A DNA stretch of 64,000 bases from Sclerurus mexicanus. Lineage: Eukaryota; Chordata; Aves; Passeriformes; Furnariidae. Numbering within the stretch: the stretch's first letter is position 1; every line of letters begins with the position of its first letter. Location of the stretch: assembly GCA_013396755.1 (NCBI GenBank), contig VWZF01006010.1:62001-126000 (forward strand). The letters are read 5' to 3'. This document shows, one piece after another, positions 46,001-59,079 of this stretch. The translations under genes and the position numbers were made by a program. The notes below the pieces were generated by a model that saw only the letters and a program-made list of their open reading frames with translations, was not told where the DNA came from and made no database searches.

Positions 46001-48751
46001 TAGATGCTGGATGGCTCACACAGTTACCTAAATCAGTGTACTCAGGGAGCTGGAGCCCTTGGCCTCCTTTTGTGCAAACTGTCTCTCAGAGTAAATTTGT
46101 GTTGCTATAGAAACACAATACCTGGCACATGAATTGTGTTGGCAAGGAAAAAAACCAACACGCATTCCTTTCAAGTTCCTCAGCATTGACCATTCCCTTA
46201 GGGAGGATCTGCTGTAGCAACATCTCTGGCTTGTTTATGTATGCCATTGAAATCCCTACAGGAACCACAGGACTGGATGCTCTCCTCCTGAGCCCATCTT
46301 CTCCCTCACTGACTGTTTATCCTTTCCCTTTTTTAGACTCACCATTGGTACTGAAAATTAAACCTCTTTGCTAGACTTTTATGATGTTAAGGTCTTTGAC
46401 CACAGACAGTCTACCCTACTGCATATTTCTTTTTATAAGATTAAGAAGTCCATGACAATGTTTATTTTCAAATAAAATTGAGGTAGAAGCTTCCAAATTA
46501 TTTGTTTTCTCACAGTTATCAGGCACAATGTCAATGGAGTGAAAATATAGAACTTGCAGGCACCACCCCTCTATTATCATATCTGTATCAAAAACACACC
46601 TGTTTTGTTCCGGCAAGAATTAAAATGCCACAATTCCAGTCACCCATGCAGTATACAGAATATCCATTATGGGAGAGTGCTTATCAAATTTGAACAGAAG
46701 TTGATGTAAAATTCTAGAGAAACAGCAACTGACTTCTAGAGAAACAGCACAGAAATAGTACAAACAGCACAACACTAGCCTGGATTTGAGAAAGATGATG
46801 ACATAATGTTATAGAGGCAATGGCAATGAAAAGGTGGTACTGAAGTCTTCAAAACATTGGAAATTTTCCTTAGTAGCTATGTTTGCACATTAGTAATGAC
46901 TTAGAAACTGAGCTATTTCATACTTCAATATGATGACTACATGCATTTGTATTCATCACAATTTATCAGCTGAGAGCAGACACTGAAATAACTTGTTTAA
47001 GAAGTTGATAAGGATATGCAGGAAGCCAGTGGCATTAACCAGGAGTGCAATTTGGTAACAATACTATGCCACCGGATATCCAAGATGTGCTTTCTTCAGA
47101 GTTTGGACTGACAATGTTATCTGAATAAAGGCTGAGTAAATTAAACATATGATGCTGGCAAGGATCACAGGAACAATGACAGGTGAAGTAACTTCATCGG
47201 TGAAAGCCAGAGCACTAAACTAGCCTGTCAAAAGAGAAAGACTAGAGCATTTTCCTACCACGCTGAGCCAGCCAAAAAGTCCCTCCCTACAAAATTGTGA
47301 AGGCTAGAGAGTTTATTTCCTAAAGCAATTAACATTTTGGGGAAATGTTATTGTATCTGAGGTTTCCTGATAAAAGTGCTAGAAACCTGTTATTTCCAAA
47401 ATTTCTAGTTGACTTCATCAAATGGTATCAGGAGACTGATATAAAGTTTTGTGTATGACTGGATCATTCTTCACAACAGGCACTCAATACTGCAAATTTT
47501 TACTACATGTCTTGAAGCCCACTCAAATATTAAGCCTTCCCTCAACCTTCCTTACTTTCAGCTTTTAGGATCATCCATGGCAAATTTTGGAAATGGCTGG
47601 TGATTCTAAGCTTCCCAGATTTCTGGAAAGCCTGCCTTATATCAGCAGATCCTTGAGCCTAGCAGACTGAGCAGCTCTATTTCAAGCATTGAGTTATCTA
47701 CTTCTCAGGAGAATCTTATATTTTGGAGTTTTGCCTACACCATCACAAATGTACCCACACACAATTCAGGAAGAGAGTAGTTCCTTTCTATATCAGCTGT
47801 GACTTCTGCATCCCAGTACTGCAGTGACCACATCTATTTTGGACTGAGATGGAATATAAAACCATACATTTATGTGCATGGAGCAAAAAATTGTACTTTA
47901 CATTCTAGTGGACATTCAGTACATTCACTGTCTCCAGTAGCTATATTTCACTCTTAGGGAAAGGCCTTAGCTACAAAGATGAGCATCTATTTTCATCCCT
48001 CTTCTGGAGGTTGATGTTGATGGGCTAGAGCCCGAATTTGCAAAAATTATTTAGGGGAAAACTTATGTTCCCTTGCTTTACTAAAATAAGATATTTTGGT
48101 GGTAAACATGTACTCTCAAAAACAGAAGCAGAAGCATCCATCTTCATAAAATACATATAAAGCTCTATTTCAAGAACAAAATTTTCAGATATTAAGCTCG
48201 GATTGCTTCCCCAAATCATTCATCAACAGTTTCTTTCACAAAAGTTTATTTTTAAGCTTTTAATTTCAGATTCTACAAAGCAGAACAGTGTCATAATCAC
48301 CCTTTAATTGATATTTTAATCCTTCTGTTTGTTTGAGTGACAGGAAAGGGAATTTCAATTAAACAGCAGTTTTTCTGTGATAATATTTAAAAGTCCTCTA
48401 AAATAAAAAAAATAAAAGTATTTGACATTTCACAGCCCTGACACCTACCTGAATATATAATAAATTATATTTCAGTGAAATGTGCCGTGAAAATACATTT
48501 TTATGCAGTACACAAGTCTCAGTTGAATTGCAGATTTTTTGTCCTTTGAAAAGAAGACACCAAGATCTAGTTGAGTAGACCAGGGATTAGGACACAGCGC
48601 ATGCTGTTTGTCAAATGCATAGCTCTATTTTCTTGTATAACTATGAAAAAACTTTACTGACTTTTTCTGCATACTTTCCATGTATAAAATGGAGAAAACA
48701 TTGACCTGATGATGCAATCTAATTATACATATGACAGAAAATGTAATTTTT
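46001..48751. other. unrecognised non-coding DNA
   Basis: About 2.75 kb without a supported gene. There is a 14-base direct repeat (ctagagaaacagca) near 46714 and 46736. No interspersed repeat is recognised. Confidence 0.45.
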
Positions 48752-49339
48752 GCATGAGATGGAGGAGAACAGTCCTGTGGAAAGAGATATGGGGGTCAGC
48801 AGTGCCCTGGCAGCCAGGAGGGCCAACCATATCCTGGAGGGCGTCAGGCAAAACATCAGCAGCTGGGCAAGGGAGGGGATTGTCCCTGTCTTCTCTACAC
48901 TGGGGGGGCCTCACCTTGAATATTGGGGAAGTTTTGGGGCCCTCAGTATAACAAGGATAGGTCTTGGAGTGTGTCCAGAGAAGGGTGACCAAGATGGTGA
49001 AAGGCCTCAAGGGCAAGACAGGAGGAGTGGCTGAGGTCACTTGGTTTGTTCAGCCTGGAAAACAGAAGGCTGAGGGGAAACCCCATCACATTCTGCACCT
49101 TCCTCAAGATGCACAGTGGAGGAAGAAGTGCTGATCTCCTCTTTCTGGTGACCAGTGACAGGACCCAAAGGTATGGGTTGGAGCTGTGTCAGACGAGGTT
49201 CAAACTGGACTTTAGGAAAAGGTTCTTCACCCAAAGGGTGTTTAGTTACTGGAACAGGCTTCCCAGGGAAGTGGTCACAGCACCAAGCCTGACAGAGTTC
49301 AAGAAGCATCTGGACAATGCTCTTAGTTATATGGCTTGA
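48750..49339 (+). pseudogene. CR1 ORF2 C-terminal remnant, frame-broken
   Basis: Two plus-strand frames carry successive ORF2 pieces. In 48750-48925, ERDMGVSSALAARRANHIL leads to WAREGIVPVFSTLGGPHLEY, including the CR1 'ARRANGIL' and 'LYSALVRPHLEY' landmarks. In 49046-49339, FSLENRRLRGNPI precedes SDRTQRYGLELCQTRFKLD, FTQRVFSYWNRLPREVV and PSLTEFKKHLDNALSYM. At least one frameshift lies between them near 48925-49045. Endonuclease and polymerase core are missing. Confidence 0.85.
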
Positions 49340-49424
49340 TGGGAGGGAGGCCTGAAAGGAGCAGGGAATTGGACTTGATGATCCTTGTGGGTCCCTTTCA
49401 ACTTGAAATATTCTGAGACCATGT
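48752..49424 (+). mobile_element. CR1 LINE, sense, third tail type, among the longest copies
   Basis: About 670 bp. The 5'-most part encodes ORF2 C-terminal residues. It then passes 'aaaggttcttcacccaaagg', 'tggaacaggcttcccaggga' and 'gagttcaagaagcatctgga', and ends in 'ggaattggacttgatgatcc', 'ttgtgggtccctttcaactt' and a single decayed 'atattctgaga'. This tail wording differs from both other CR1 groups in the window, so it is probably another subfamily. Confidence 0.92.
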
Positions 49425-50349
49425 TTTTCATATAGGAAGTGACTGAAGTTTTTCCTTGAAATTAATTTTGGCCAAGAACTTAACACATTCCAGCTATAAA
49501 GTATTTCTACATATATAATTCTACATATATATATTTATCTACAATATATTTATTTCAGCTATCTCATTCTACTGATATTTCAGAATAATCAATCTGCATT
49601 GGCTTTCTTCCTTGTCAGTGAGTCAGTCATCTAGGTTTCAGTTCAGACAATCCTGAAGCCAACACCATGATTCAGTTGCTTCTGTCTTATCAAAGAAGAC
49701 TGGAGGAGATTTTCTTTGTCCTTTCAAAACACAGCATGAGAAAGGACATTATTAATGATTGAAGAAATTAATAGCTAGTTAACTCTGAATTAATGTAGGA
49801 GACTATTTCTAATTGAGACCAATGTTTCCCCAGAACATCCTCTAAGTTGTTATGGAGAGGCAAAAAAAAACCAAGGTGGAGCTCTGTTCTCTGCTATGGC
49901 CACTCTGTACTGTGTGTCCTGATTAAGTTGGAAAGGTATGATGGGAGGACTTTGGTAGCAGAAAAGCAGTCCTAGTAAAAAAATATAGACAACAGTAGTT
50001 TAACATAAAGACTAATACAGCCCCTGAACAAAGTGCTTCTGATGGAGCAGGGTGGTATTTACTGTGGCCTTATCCACAGTTAAATGTTATCTCATCCTTT
50101 AGATTAAGATGGCGACTGACAGTGGAAAAAAATGGAAGTGAAAGAAAAGAGCTCCTACTTTTCTTTGAATATGCACATCTCAACAGGCATGCTCTGACCT
50201 ACATTTGAAAGTCCAGCTTAAGTTTCCCTAATTAATTTAATTTACCATTTCTGTTTCATTCTGCCTTTCTCCTTGACTTAACAAGATTTCTCTTGACAGA
50301 TCTTCACTTGAAGGTAAGAACTAAGGACAAAGAGAGCTTCCTGAGCTGC
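49425..50349. other. unrecognised AT-rich DNA
   Basis: About 925 bp. A TA-rich simple-sequence patch with the repeated string ttctacatatata lies at about 49500-49555. No gene. Confidence 0.5.
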
Positions 50350-50879
50350 ACAAAAAGAGGCATGTCCAGTGGGTCTAAGGGAAGTCATTCACCTCTTACT
50401 CCACTCTCATGGTACCCCACCTGGAATGCTATGTTCATCTCTTGAGGTCCCCTGCACAAGAAAGACAGGTCTAGAGGAAGCCACAAAGATGCTCAGAGGG
50501 ATGGAGCACCTTTCTTGTGAAGGCATGCTGAGAAAGTCGGGGTTGTTCAGCCTGGAGAAGAGGAGGTTCCAGGGAGTGCTTATATCACCTTCCAGTACCT
50601 AAATGGGTGTCTGCAAGAGAGCAACGTTTTACAAGGGCAAGGGGAATGGCTTTAAACTGAACAAGATTTATATAATAAGGAAGAAATTATGAGAGTGGTG
50701 AGACAGAGGAACAGGTTGCGCAGAGAAGTTGTGAATGCCCCATTCCTGGCAGTGTTCAAGCCCAGGCTGGATTGGGCAATCTGATCTAGAGGAAGATGTC
50801 CCTTCCCATGGCCACAGAGTAGGACTAGATTATCTGTGAAAGTCCTTTCCAGACCAAATCATTCTATGATTCTATGAAA
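50350..50879 (+). mobile_element. CR1 LINE, sense
   Basis: About 530 bp. It begins in ORF2 C-terminal sequence ('caccccacctggaatgct'-like). It continues through 'ggaagccacaaagatgctca' and 'ggttgttcagcctggagaag', then 'ggaacaggttgcgcagagaa' and 'cagtgttcaagcccaggctg', and ends 'ccaaatcattctatgattct'. Internal deletions shorten the 50610-50700 part. The reading frame is broken. Confidence 0.92.
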
Positions 50880-52062
50880 TCTGATTTCAAGAACTTCTTC
50901 CTTTAAATCTCTCTTTAGCAAATTTCTCTCTGGAATGCTCACTCATTTATTTTAATTAGTGTGAATTCTGTAGCCCACCACAACAAGCAAAAATCAATAA
51001 AATAAAAAAATAAAAAGGTACAAACTGGTCAACATCTTTCCTGCAACTATTTTTTTTAATAGATTTTAAATAAATTTCCCCAGTCTCTCAGAAAATGAGA
51101 CATCCACAGCACACCATATTCTATGTTGTTTATTGCTGTTTTATTTTTCTCAAGGTATGTTCTGGTATGAGTATCACAATTTTCAGGCACATCTCACATA
51201 CTTATTTCTCACGTGCCTAGATGACAGATTTTCAGACAGCGTTCACACTTCATTCAATACAACTGAGCTTTCATCCTTAAGTACGCTATTTATTAAATCC
51301 ATCAAAGTAATAAAAATAGTAATGAAAGATCATTCTCAGGGTGATTCCCACTCCTAAGACAAAACAGAAGTCCAAGATACCTCTTACTAGCCTTGACAAA
51401 TGACAAATCAGACTTAGTAGTGTTGCATAACTACTGGTTTCACCTTTCCTTTCAGGGGAGTTTTCAGGAAAATAATAAAGAGCTTCCATTGCTGTATTTA
51501 CACTGTCTCTGAGAGTGTGTAGATGATTTTCTGGAGTTACTTATGATGCCATTTATGCTTCTTACAGAGTTGCAATGGATTCTTTCTCTTTAGATGTGGC
51601 TTTACAAAGGGTAAGGAACAGTTTCAATAAAAGATAGGCAGGTAACCTCAAAGCAATATGTAAAGAAGTAAGACACTACCTTAGAGAGACTTTGAGGACA
51701 GGAACAACACTAGGAGAAAGCCACACAATACTGAGAAAGTAATGACAGAGAGAAAAATGCATTGTCCAGCTACCTGCCATGGGGCACACAGGTAAAGAGT
51801 GATCTCTTGCCTCTGCTTTGCAAAGGAAAATTGTCTTGGACATAAGGGATGCAAAGAGCACTGAAAAGGTTCACTTTGAGTTATAAGTGTTTGGAGTATG
51901 ATATGCTCCACTTGATCTTTTACGTTTCCTGAGATTCACGTACAGCAAGAGACAAGGTATCACGGTTCAGGAGGGAAGAGAGAAATTAGGAATGTATTGA
52001 TAGACTGACATCACAGGTGGTTTCCATAGGATAGGGGGTTTGGAGAAAACTAATTAATTGCT
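50880..52062. other. unrecognised AT-rich DNA
   Basis: About 1.2 kb, with an AATAAAA-type A/T patch near 50995-51018. No gene or named repeat. Confidence 0.5.
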
Positions 52063-52342
52063 ATTTCATAGAATCATAGAATGCTTCAGCCTGGAAGAGA
52101 TCTTAAAGATCATCCAGTTTCAACTTCCCCTGACACAGTCAGGGACACCTTCCACTAGACCAGGTTGCTCAGAGCCCCATCCAACCTGGCCTTGAACACT
52201 TCCAGGGATGGGAAAACCACAACTTCTCTGGGCAACCTGTTCCAGTGCCTTACCAGTCTCACAGTACATAATTTCTTCCTAATATCTAATCTAAACCTGC
52301 ACTCTTTCAGCTTACAGCCTTTCCCCTGATAGGATATTTGCA
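52063..52342 (-). mobile_element. CR1 LINE 3' part, antisense
   Basis: About 280 bp. It has a clean reversed tail 'tcatagaatcatagaatgct', then 'ccttccactagaccaggttg', 'ccatccaacctggccttgaa', 'cttctctgggcaacctgttc' and 'aatttcttcctaatatctaa'. A minus-strand frame still reads KLKECRFRLDIRKK, VRHWNRLPREVV and PSLEVFKARLDGALSNLV, the ORF2 C-terminus. Divergence appears low compared with the other copies. Confidence 0.94.
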
Positions 52343-52744
52343 GCATCTGCATCTGTAAAGAGGCTGGGCTACGGTTTTCTGGTAGCAATAAACAGGAACA
52401 TGTGAAGCTGTGTTAAAAGTGGACTTTTCACTTCATCAGGTGCAGTTTGATGACTGCAGAACTTGCATATTACCTTGAATTGGGTCATTAGATACTTCAG
52501 AAAATTTAAAATTCTTTACTTCCTGCTTATGAAAAAAATCTTCATCCAAGTTCCTTGAAAATTACAAAGTGACAGTAGTAATTGTGAGATTTTTAATTAA
52601 AAATATTTTCCAAAATATGAAAATGCATGGTGTTCATATTTGAGGTTTATATCTCAATCTTTTATTTTATTTCTGAAAGCAGACTAGCAGACTGCTCTCA
52701 GGAAGGTAAAATGCCATGCATTTAATTGCTCTAATTTCAATCTG

Positions 52745-52753
52745 TATTATATG

Positions 52754-52785
<32 letters not shown>

Positions 52786-52800
52786 AATAGATATAGATAT
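52745..52800. repeat. (TA)n(GA)n compound microsatellite
   Basis: About nine TA units are followed directly by about nine AG units and then a short (ATAG)n-like tail. Confidence 0.88.
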
Positions 52801-54310
52801 TACTAACAAAAATCATATTATTTAACCAATGCAAACTCATTTTTTAATGCATCATCTTGAATATCCCACTCTCTGTAATGACTAATATAAGCCTAGTGCC
52901 ATCACTGGAACTTTAGACTTAAGAGTAGAATGACCATGGTATGCACCTATTTAAGAGGCTTTCCCTTTCACATTTGTTGCAAGCTCTTTTTCCTGTATCT
53001 AATCCTCAGTGTCAAGGTGGATCTGTAAAAGCTTCCTGATTTAAAAGATCAATTATTGTAATGGTGTTTATGCAGAATTTTAATTGTTTTATAGCTGTCT
53101 ACCCTTCTACAGTTTGCTTTTTTCACTGGATTGTGAGTGTTTGAAATGCACTGGCATGATGCTTTTAAGATCTGTGTGCTCAACAGCCATTCAGGGAATA
53201 AGTGGATAGGTCATGTGTAATTAAGACTACATCATTCATACTGGACAGGATGGGAATAGCAGGTTTAATTTTTTTTTTTCTGAAAAATAATGTTCATGTA
53301 GTGGGAAGTAAAAAAATGCATCTCTAGAATAGACTTCCAGGATGTCTTGGTAAAAATGGACAAAATGCCTTTTCTTTGTAATATTTCTTTTTCCTTTTCT
53401 ACTCACTAATCCCTGAATCGTACATCACAAAAATTATCACAACACCAATAACAAAATTAAAAAAGGCAGCCCTCTACAAAGGGCATCCAAACTTCTCCCA
53501 CACACCACTGCTTGCTCATCTCCTCCCCTTGCCCCAGTAACAATGTCGATCTCTTTATATAAGCATAGTCTTGTATCTCAGAAAATAGCCTGGCTTCTAA
53601 AAAAAAGCTGAGCTACTTACAGCAAAGTGGATTTGACTTTATCACTAAATCATAAAAAAGCAGGATTAAGGATTGTTTCCTTTTCAATTTCTCAGGCTTG
53701 TGCTTCAAAGCAAGTAGAAACCTACCATAAAGCATGGCCTTAGTGCTGGAAGCTAATCTCTTTCCTTCTTGCAGTGGTAGGGGATGGTTTTTCTCCACCC
53801 TGAGATACTGCCCTGTATTTACCCATCTCTGTCGGTGTCACTAAACAAGTTTTCTTGCTCCTCTAATCCCTCACTGTGTTTACAGCAATCTTGTTCTCTG
53901 CTTGCTTCCTTAGGCACCAGATAGACCTAGTCGGGACAGCTCCTTCAAGGGAGAAAAAAGAGACCAACCAAGTGAAAGAAGTCAGGAAACTAATTCTTCA
54001 GTTCTCTGCCTGAGCAGGGGTTTGAAGGGTGTGTGGGCAATCAGGGGAAGAGCTTCCATTAGGGCCATTCAGAGCATGCAGACATCAATGTCTCCACACA
54101 CACTCCTGAGCTCTCCGAGCCAGAGCATGCTGTCAGCTATTGCTGCTTCATGTATTATGCAGGCAGTGGAGTCTGCTCTTTGATCAGGGGGAAACTGAGA
54201 AGAAAAAGCACAGGAAACAGCCCAAGAGGGTTGCTGTGAATATCTGCCTGCTCTTCTGCAGTTACCTTCGCTTTCAAGGGTCTCCCTTTTGTCTTACCAA
54301 GATTCAAAGG

Positions 54311-54343
54311 ATGGAGACGAGCAGCTTTATGTTTGATTCCAAG
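54311..54343 (+). other. possible first coding exon (unconfirmed)
   Basis: An ATG at 54311 has a good Kozak context (A at -3, G at +4). It opens 11 codons (METSSFMFDSK) that run into AAG|GTAAGG at 54343/54344, a near-consensus splice donor. It is the first ATG in its frame, and the roughly 400 bases upstream could serve as a 5' leader; they contain a short upstream ATG frame at 54127. There is no recognised promoter or CpG island, and I cannot tie the peptide to a known protein. Alternative first exons of large neuronal genes look like this, but so do chance matches. Confidence 0.22.
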
Positions 54344-54357
54344 GTAAGGCCTTGTGG

Positions 54358-54372
54358 AAAAAAAAAAAAAAA
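54358..54372. repeat. A15 homopolymer
   Basis: A run of 15 A just downstream of the candidate splice donor. Confidence 0.85.
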
Positions 54373-57300
54373 GCAAGGAATAAGCAAGAGTCTGAGGGTG
54401 CTACTTTTGTGACAAGGTTTATACGTAGTGTCCTAATTTAACAACACAATAAAACAGGGACAATGTAGAGCAGAGGAGAGCAAAGCACGGATTCCCGTAA
54501 GTATCATTCTGCAATTATTTGCTGCTGTCCTACCTCGTTGCCTTGCCTGGGCAAAAAGCAGAGAATGCATGGGGAGGGAACAAGAGTCTTCTGAGGGATG
54601 GATCCCTCCTTATTCTCCTGCCATCCCAGCTCTGCATTTTCTACGCTATGGATATTGCAAGGGGATAGCTCAGTGTGTAAGGGAGGATTCTTGTCTTTTG
54701 CTCAACACTGGTCTGATGAACTATTTGAAGCCTAAGGACTGCTGAGGTCGGGTTCATCTAAGAGCCACCTTCACTGAGGTGGGTCCATTTGGGCAGAATA
54801 ACTTCTAGTTGCCACAGATACTTGGCAATCCTAAACAGCTACAGCAGATGACAATCAGGCCACTGGCGATTTGACTATGTCTATATCCTAGTCAGGCACT
54901 GGTGGCAATTTGCTGTATAATACCATTGATTTGTTAAAATAGTGTCTGGCATGGTTTTGGTCAAGACCAAGTAACACTCCCCAGACAAGTCCCAAGCATT
55001 TAACCAGTCAGTGATGGGGCCATGGGACATTTCCAAGAAGCATATTAGATACAGCCATCCTGTTTTGGAAGGCAAGAGAGTTTGATAGGATAGATATTGA
55101 TAACTGCATGCCAGTAGTATCAGTATCAGGGGAAAGTCCTAGCACATTTAATTGTGTACACGTAGCCTTCACTCATTTCTGCTATGCAAACATTGGCAAC
55201 CAAACTGAACCAACTGGAGTAGGGACGAAACTGGGTGCTGATTACCCTCACTATGAGCTTTTGCTTTCCCCCTGCTGTTTTCCTCCTGCAGCCACCCACT
55301 TTGCATTCCCATGTTTGCAGTAGCATGAGTTCCTCTATAGGAAGGATGGCAGCATCTCTCCCCAGGCTCTGGGATAGTATTGGGACTCTGCCTTAGGATA
55401 TGGGACAGTTACAGTGAAAGAGGGCCTAGGACTCAGGTCTTGACCCTGTGAGCTCTTCCTTGTGAATATTTTTGCACAGGCCTGGTTGGGCTGCAGTTTA
55501 TATCCCTCACAGCAGCTGCTAAGGAACTGTGTTTTATGTTTGTGATCAAACCCATACTGGTTACACACTCATGTTTTATCTATTGCTGAACAGTGTTTGT
55601 CCAGCACTGAGGCCTTTCCTATTCTCCCTCTGCTCTGACAGTGAAGACATCAGGAATAGAACATTTTTTCCTTTAAATCTATCCATTATTTTCTGGATTT
55701 AATCCAATTCATCTGGAAACCATTTATTACAGCAAGCAGCAAATGACAACTTGCATCAATAATAATAATATTTAAGTAAAAAAAAAAAGTAAGAAAAAAA
55801 ACAGGAAAGGGAAAAGAAAAGAAAAATATCTCCATGTTATTTATGAGGAATAAAACAAAATGAAAACAAACAAACAAACAAACCAAAAAAAAAAACCAAA
55901 CCAAAATCATGTGTGCTCCCCACATATTTATATTTTTCAAAAAACTTAGTGGCTTCTTTGCTTGCTGAGAATAGTCCCACAGCAGATGTCTAATGGCACT
56001 TACTGAGGTCCTGGAGACCAAGTTGATAATAACTAAAAAGTGCCATTACAATAATTTTCTCAGAGTGCCACTGGGTAAAATCCTCCCTGTTACTGTGCAC
56101 AGGCTTTTAAGCAATTTTCAATCTGTGCCTCATTACACAGTTAGCAACATGTTCTTTCTCACCCCCAGCCATTTGGAAGGATAAGCAGGAGTGGAAGGGC
56201 TTTTACCTCAGCACTATTTTCAGGGTTATTTTCCCATTTCATTGTGCTGATGAGGCTTTTCTCTCAACGACTACAGATTTCATCCTGTTTTGGTCCCAGG
56301 GAAGTGAAATCAAACTCAAGAAGGTAATTCAATTGCCTGTCTAGCACATGAAAGCTGACAGCTTTCTCCTGTGCCGATTGTTCAATTTCTGAAAGTTCCC
56401 AGTTACCTTTTGGTCATACTTTGAAATCACAGGGACTCCAGGGCAGAAACTGCGAGATATTCTTCGTAACTTTCTTAAGTTGCAGTGCTTAACACAATGT
56501 GGTCCAAGGCTGAATGAAATTAGGACATAATGCATTTCAGCAGCAAGTGAAATTCTGCTGTTGGTAAAATACACACTACAGAGTCTCTGTGTTTCCTTCT
56601 GGGCGTATTTGACAAGTCCAAAACTCAGCTTTTGGGACAGAATTTAATGGCATTGCATGAATGACTAGGCAGTAAACCATATATCTTCACTAATGATTGA
56701 TTTAAAAGGAAAGTTAGACATTCAGATGATGAGATAAAGACTGAAACTTGTGAGTCCAGTGTGTCCACGTCAAGGAATAGAACAATAACCACTGTACCAT
56801 GCAGGTATGCACATGTTTTTAGCAAGCACAGTAATTTTCTTCTTTGTATATTCTACTACACTAGTATGAGTTGAAAGTACTGTAAATAGAAATTTTCCCT
56901 AGTTGCATGGGATTAGCAATATTTCAAGTCATATTCACAGCTTTTCTCCCCTGAAGAACAGCAGCATAAATGAAAAATCATCTCTTTTTTAAGTATTGGA
57001 GTGGTGTAGGTTTCTGGATCATTTTGAAGGCAAATGGAACTTTGTTTTAAAAAGTTATTTGAGGATGAGACTTAAGCCAAATCATTCATGAATTCAACAA
57101 ACTTAAGCTATGAATATCTTTGAAAAAAAAATCCTACTTTTATCTTGAAGCAAACTTCACATTTCAACTTACTTTTAGCATTTGTTATGTTTGCAACTCT
57201 GAATATTTCTGTTCTTACTTCTCTTGTTCACTCATAGCTGATCATGAGCATTTTTATGAGTAGTCAACAGCAGCTTCCACTCTCACTTTTATTTATTATT

Positions 57301-58359
57301 ACAACAATGATTTTATTATCTGGAAAAATTTGCTGAAAGGAGAAAAGTTCTCTTCTCTGAGACATGACAAGAATCAAATTATGATTTGGAGACACAGGTC
57401 TGTATTGAAGTATGATCTTTGATTGAAAGGGATATCTCAGCTTGCAGAGAAGAGTCCTCGAACCTCAGTTACAAAATAACTGAACAGCACCTTGAGACAA
57501 ACTCACCTTCCACTTCCCTTTATTCCACCAGAAGGCCATTTCAGACCATAGTGCTTGGTGACTGGAAGCCTTTTTATTCAGATAAATTTTATTCATAGAT
57601 AGTTTATAGAGGTTTTCTTTTGTGTTATATCATTTTTCTCTTCTTCTCCCTGTTACCTCCTGCCTGTTTACAGGCAGCATTCCTGCCCCTTTCAACATAG
57701 TGATTTTTTTTTTAGACTAAAGCCAAGTTCTTTAGATTTTGAAAGGTTTTTCTTCTTCTCTGTTCTCATATTAGTCTATTTATATATTCTTTCATCTCCT
57801 TATTTTATTTAATCATTTTTGAACATTGATTGGCCATGAGTGGCCAGCACTGTACATTCAGTTTCAGATGAGATTTCACTCATAACAAGTCTGACAGATA
57901 AGATCTATGACCTTTCATCTGTCTTTTAAATGAATTGGTGTGTTATTTTGTCTTGACTTTTTGTTGACTTCTGTTGAATTTTATCTTGGATTTGCAAGCT
58001 CCCCAATCTTTATTCTTAATCTTCAAAGCATTGCATGCTAATCAGTTTCAACAAATGGATCTGTATCTCTTCAGAATTACTCCTTTGCCTTCAGACTCAC
58101 TTCTGTCCTGTGAATACACACCCTGATGATGTACAGTATATCAGACTGTGAGCAGCTCATACCTGCTTCCCCAGAGAGTGTCAGAAAGGATGCAGGACGG
58201 AAGGGCCAGGGACTTTCCTCCCATTGCCTTTTTGTTCCCACAGGAAAAGAAGAACATAGTGTTGTAACAAAATCAGCCTGAGTATTCAAAAAAGAATATT
58301 TTATACATCTATCCTCCTGTAATTTTTTTTTTATATGGTAATACCCACAGGACAGAAGA
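54373..58359. other. repeat-poor unrecognised DNA
   Basis: About 4 kb without an interspersed repeat or gene I can support. There are A-rich low-complexity tracts at 55776-55830 and 55861-55907 (CAAA-like). A weak tRNA-like A-box/B-box pair at 54661-54756 is discussed as a finding. Confidence 0.45.
55776..55907. repeat. A-rich and (CAAA)n low-complexity tract
   Basis: Two A-rich patches, the second with about five CAAA units followed by A11, separated by about 30 bases. Confidence 0.8.
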
Positions 58360-58727
58360 TATTTTACCTGGAGAAGGGAAGGCTCCAGTATAACCTTATA
58401 GCAACATTCCAGTACCTAAAGAGAGTTGGAGAGGGACATTTACAAGGGTATGTAGTGATCAGAGAAGGGGGAATGGCTTTAGACTGAAAGAGTGCAGGTT
58501 TAAATTAGATATTAGGAAGAAATTCTTTACTGAGACAGTGGTGAGACACTGAAAAGGTTGCCCAGAGAAGCTGTGGATGTTCCATCCCTGGAAGTGTTCA
58601 AGGTCAGGTTAGATGAGGCTTTTAGAACACTGACCTAGTGAAAGGTGTCCCTGCCCGTGGCAAAAAGGTTGGAACTAGATCATCTTGAAGGTCCCTCCCA
58701 CTCCAAACCATTCTATGTTTCTATGAT
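58360..58727 (+). mobile_element. CR1 LINE 3' part, sense
   Basis: About 370 bp of CR1: 'acctggagaagggaaggctc', 'cattccagtacctaaagaga', 'gatattaggaagaaattctt', 'cccagagaagctgtggatgt', 'ggttggaactagatcatctt', then 'accattctatgtttctatga'. This is the first CR1 group. No intact frame is left. Confidence 0.93.
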
Positions 58728-58767
58728 CCCTTGATTATCTGCTGTAATCCTTTATATCTGCTCACTT

Positions 58768-58798
58768 TTCCTTCCTTCTTTCTTCCTTCCTTCCCTCC
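58768..58798. repeat. (CTTC)n pyrimidine tract
   Basis: A short imperfect cttc/cttt repeat directly downstream of a CR1 tail. Confidence 0.8.
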
Positions 58799-59079
58799 GT
58801 GATGTCTTTTTCTTCTGTCAAAATCATTCTAATAGTTCTTTTAAACAGGCATGAACAAACAAACTAAGATCAACTGCCTGTTGTACAAGAATCCTCAGTG
58901 AATAGAACTGCAGAACTGAGCAGGTGCTTGGAGTCTGGTTGGATCCACAGTCACATCTTACATGTCCTCAGACACTGTCTTATGAAATTCCCACTGTATT
59001 CAAAGGTAAGACTGCAGGAAGCCTGAGAGACTGAGGGCCAGGGCCAGCTGGGACTGCTGAACAGATGAGATGCTATAAT

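Larger units (their letters stand above)
52343..54357. other. repeat-poor DNA with a possible first exon at its end
   Basis: About 2 kb with no interspersed repeat. A (TA)n-(GA)n microsatellite lies at 52745-52800. The 53920-54343 part is less AT-rich and ends in a candidate splice donor, listed separately. Confidence 0.45.
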
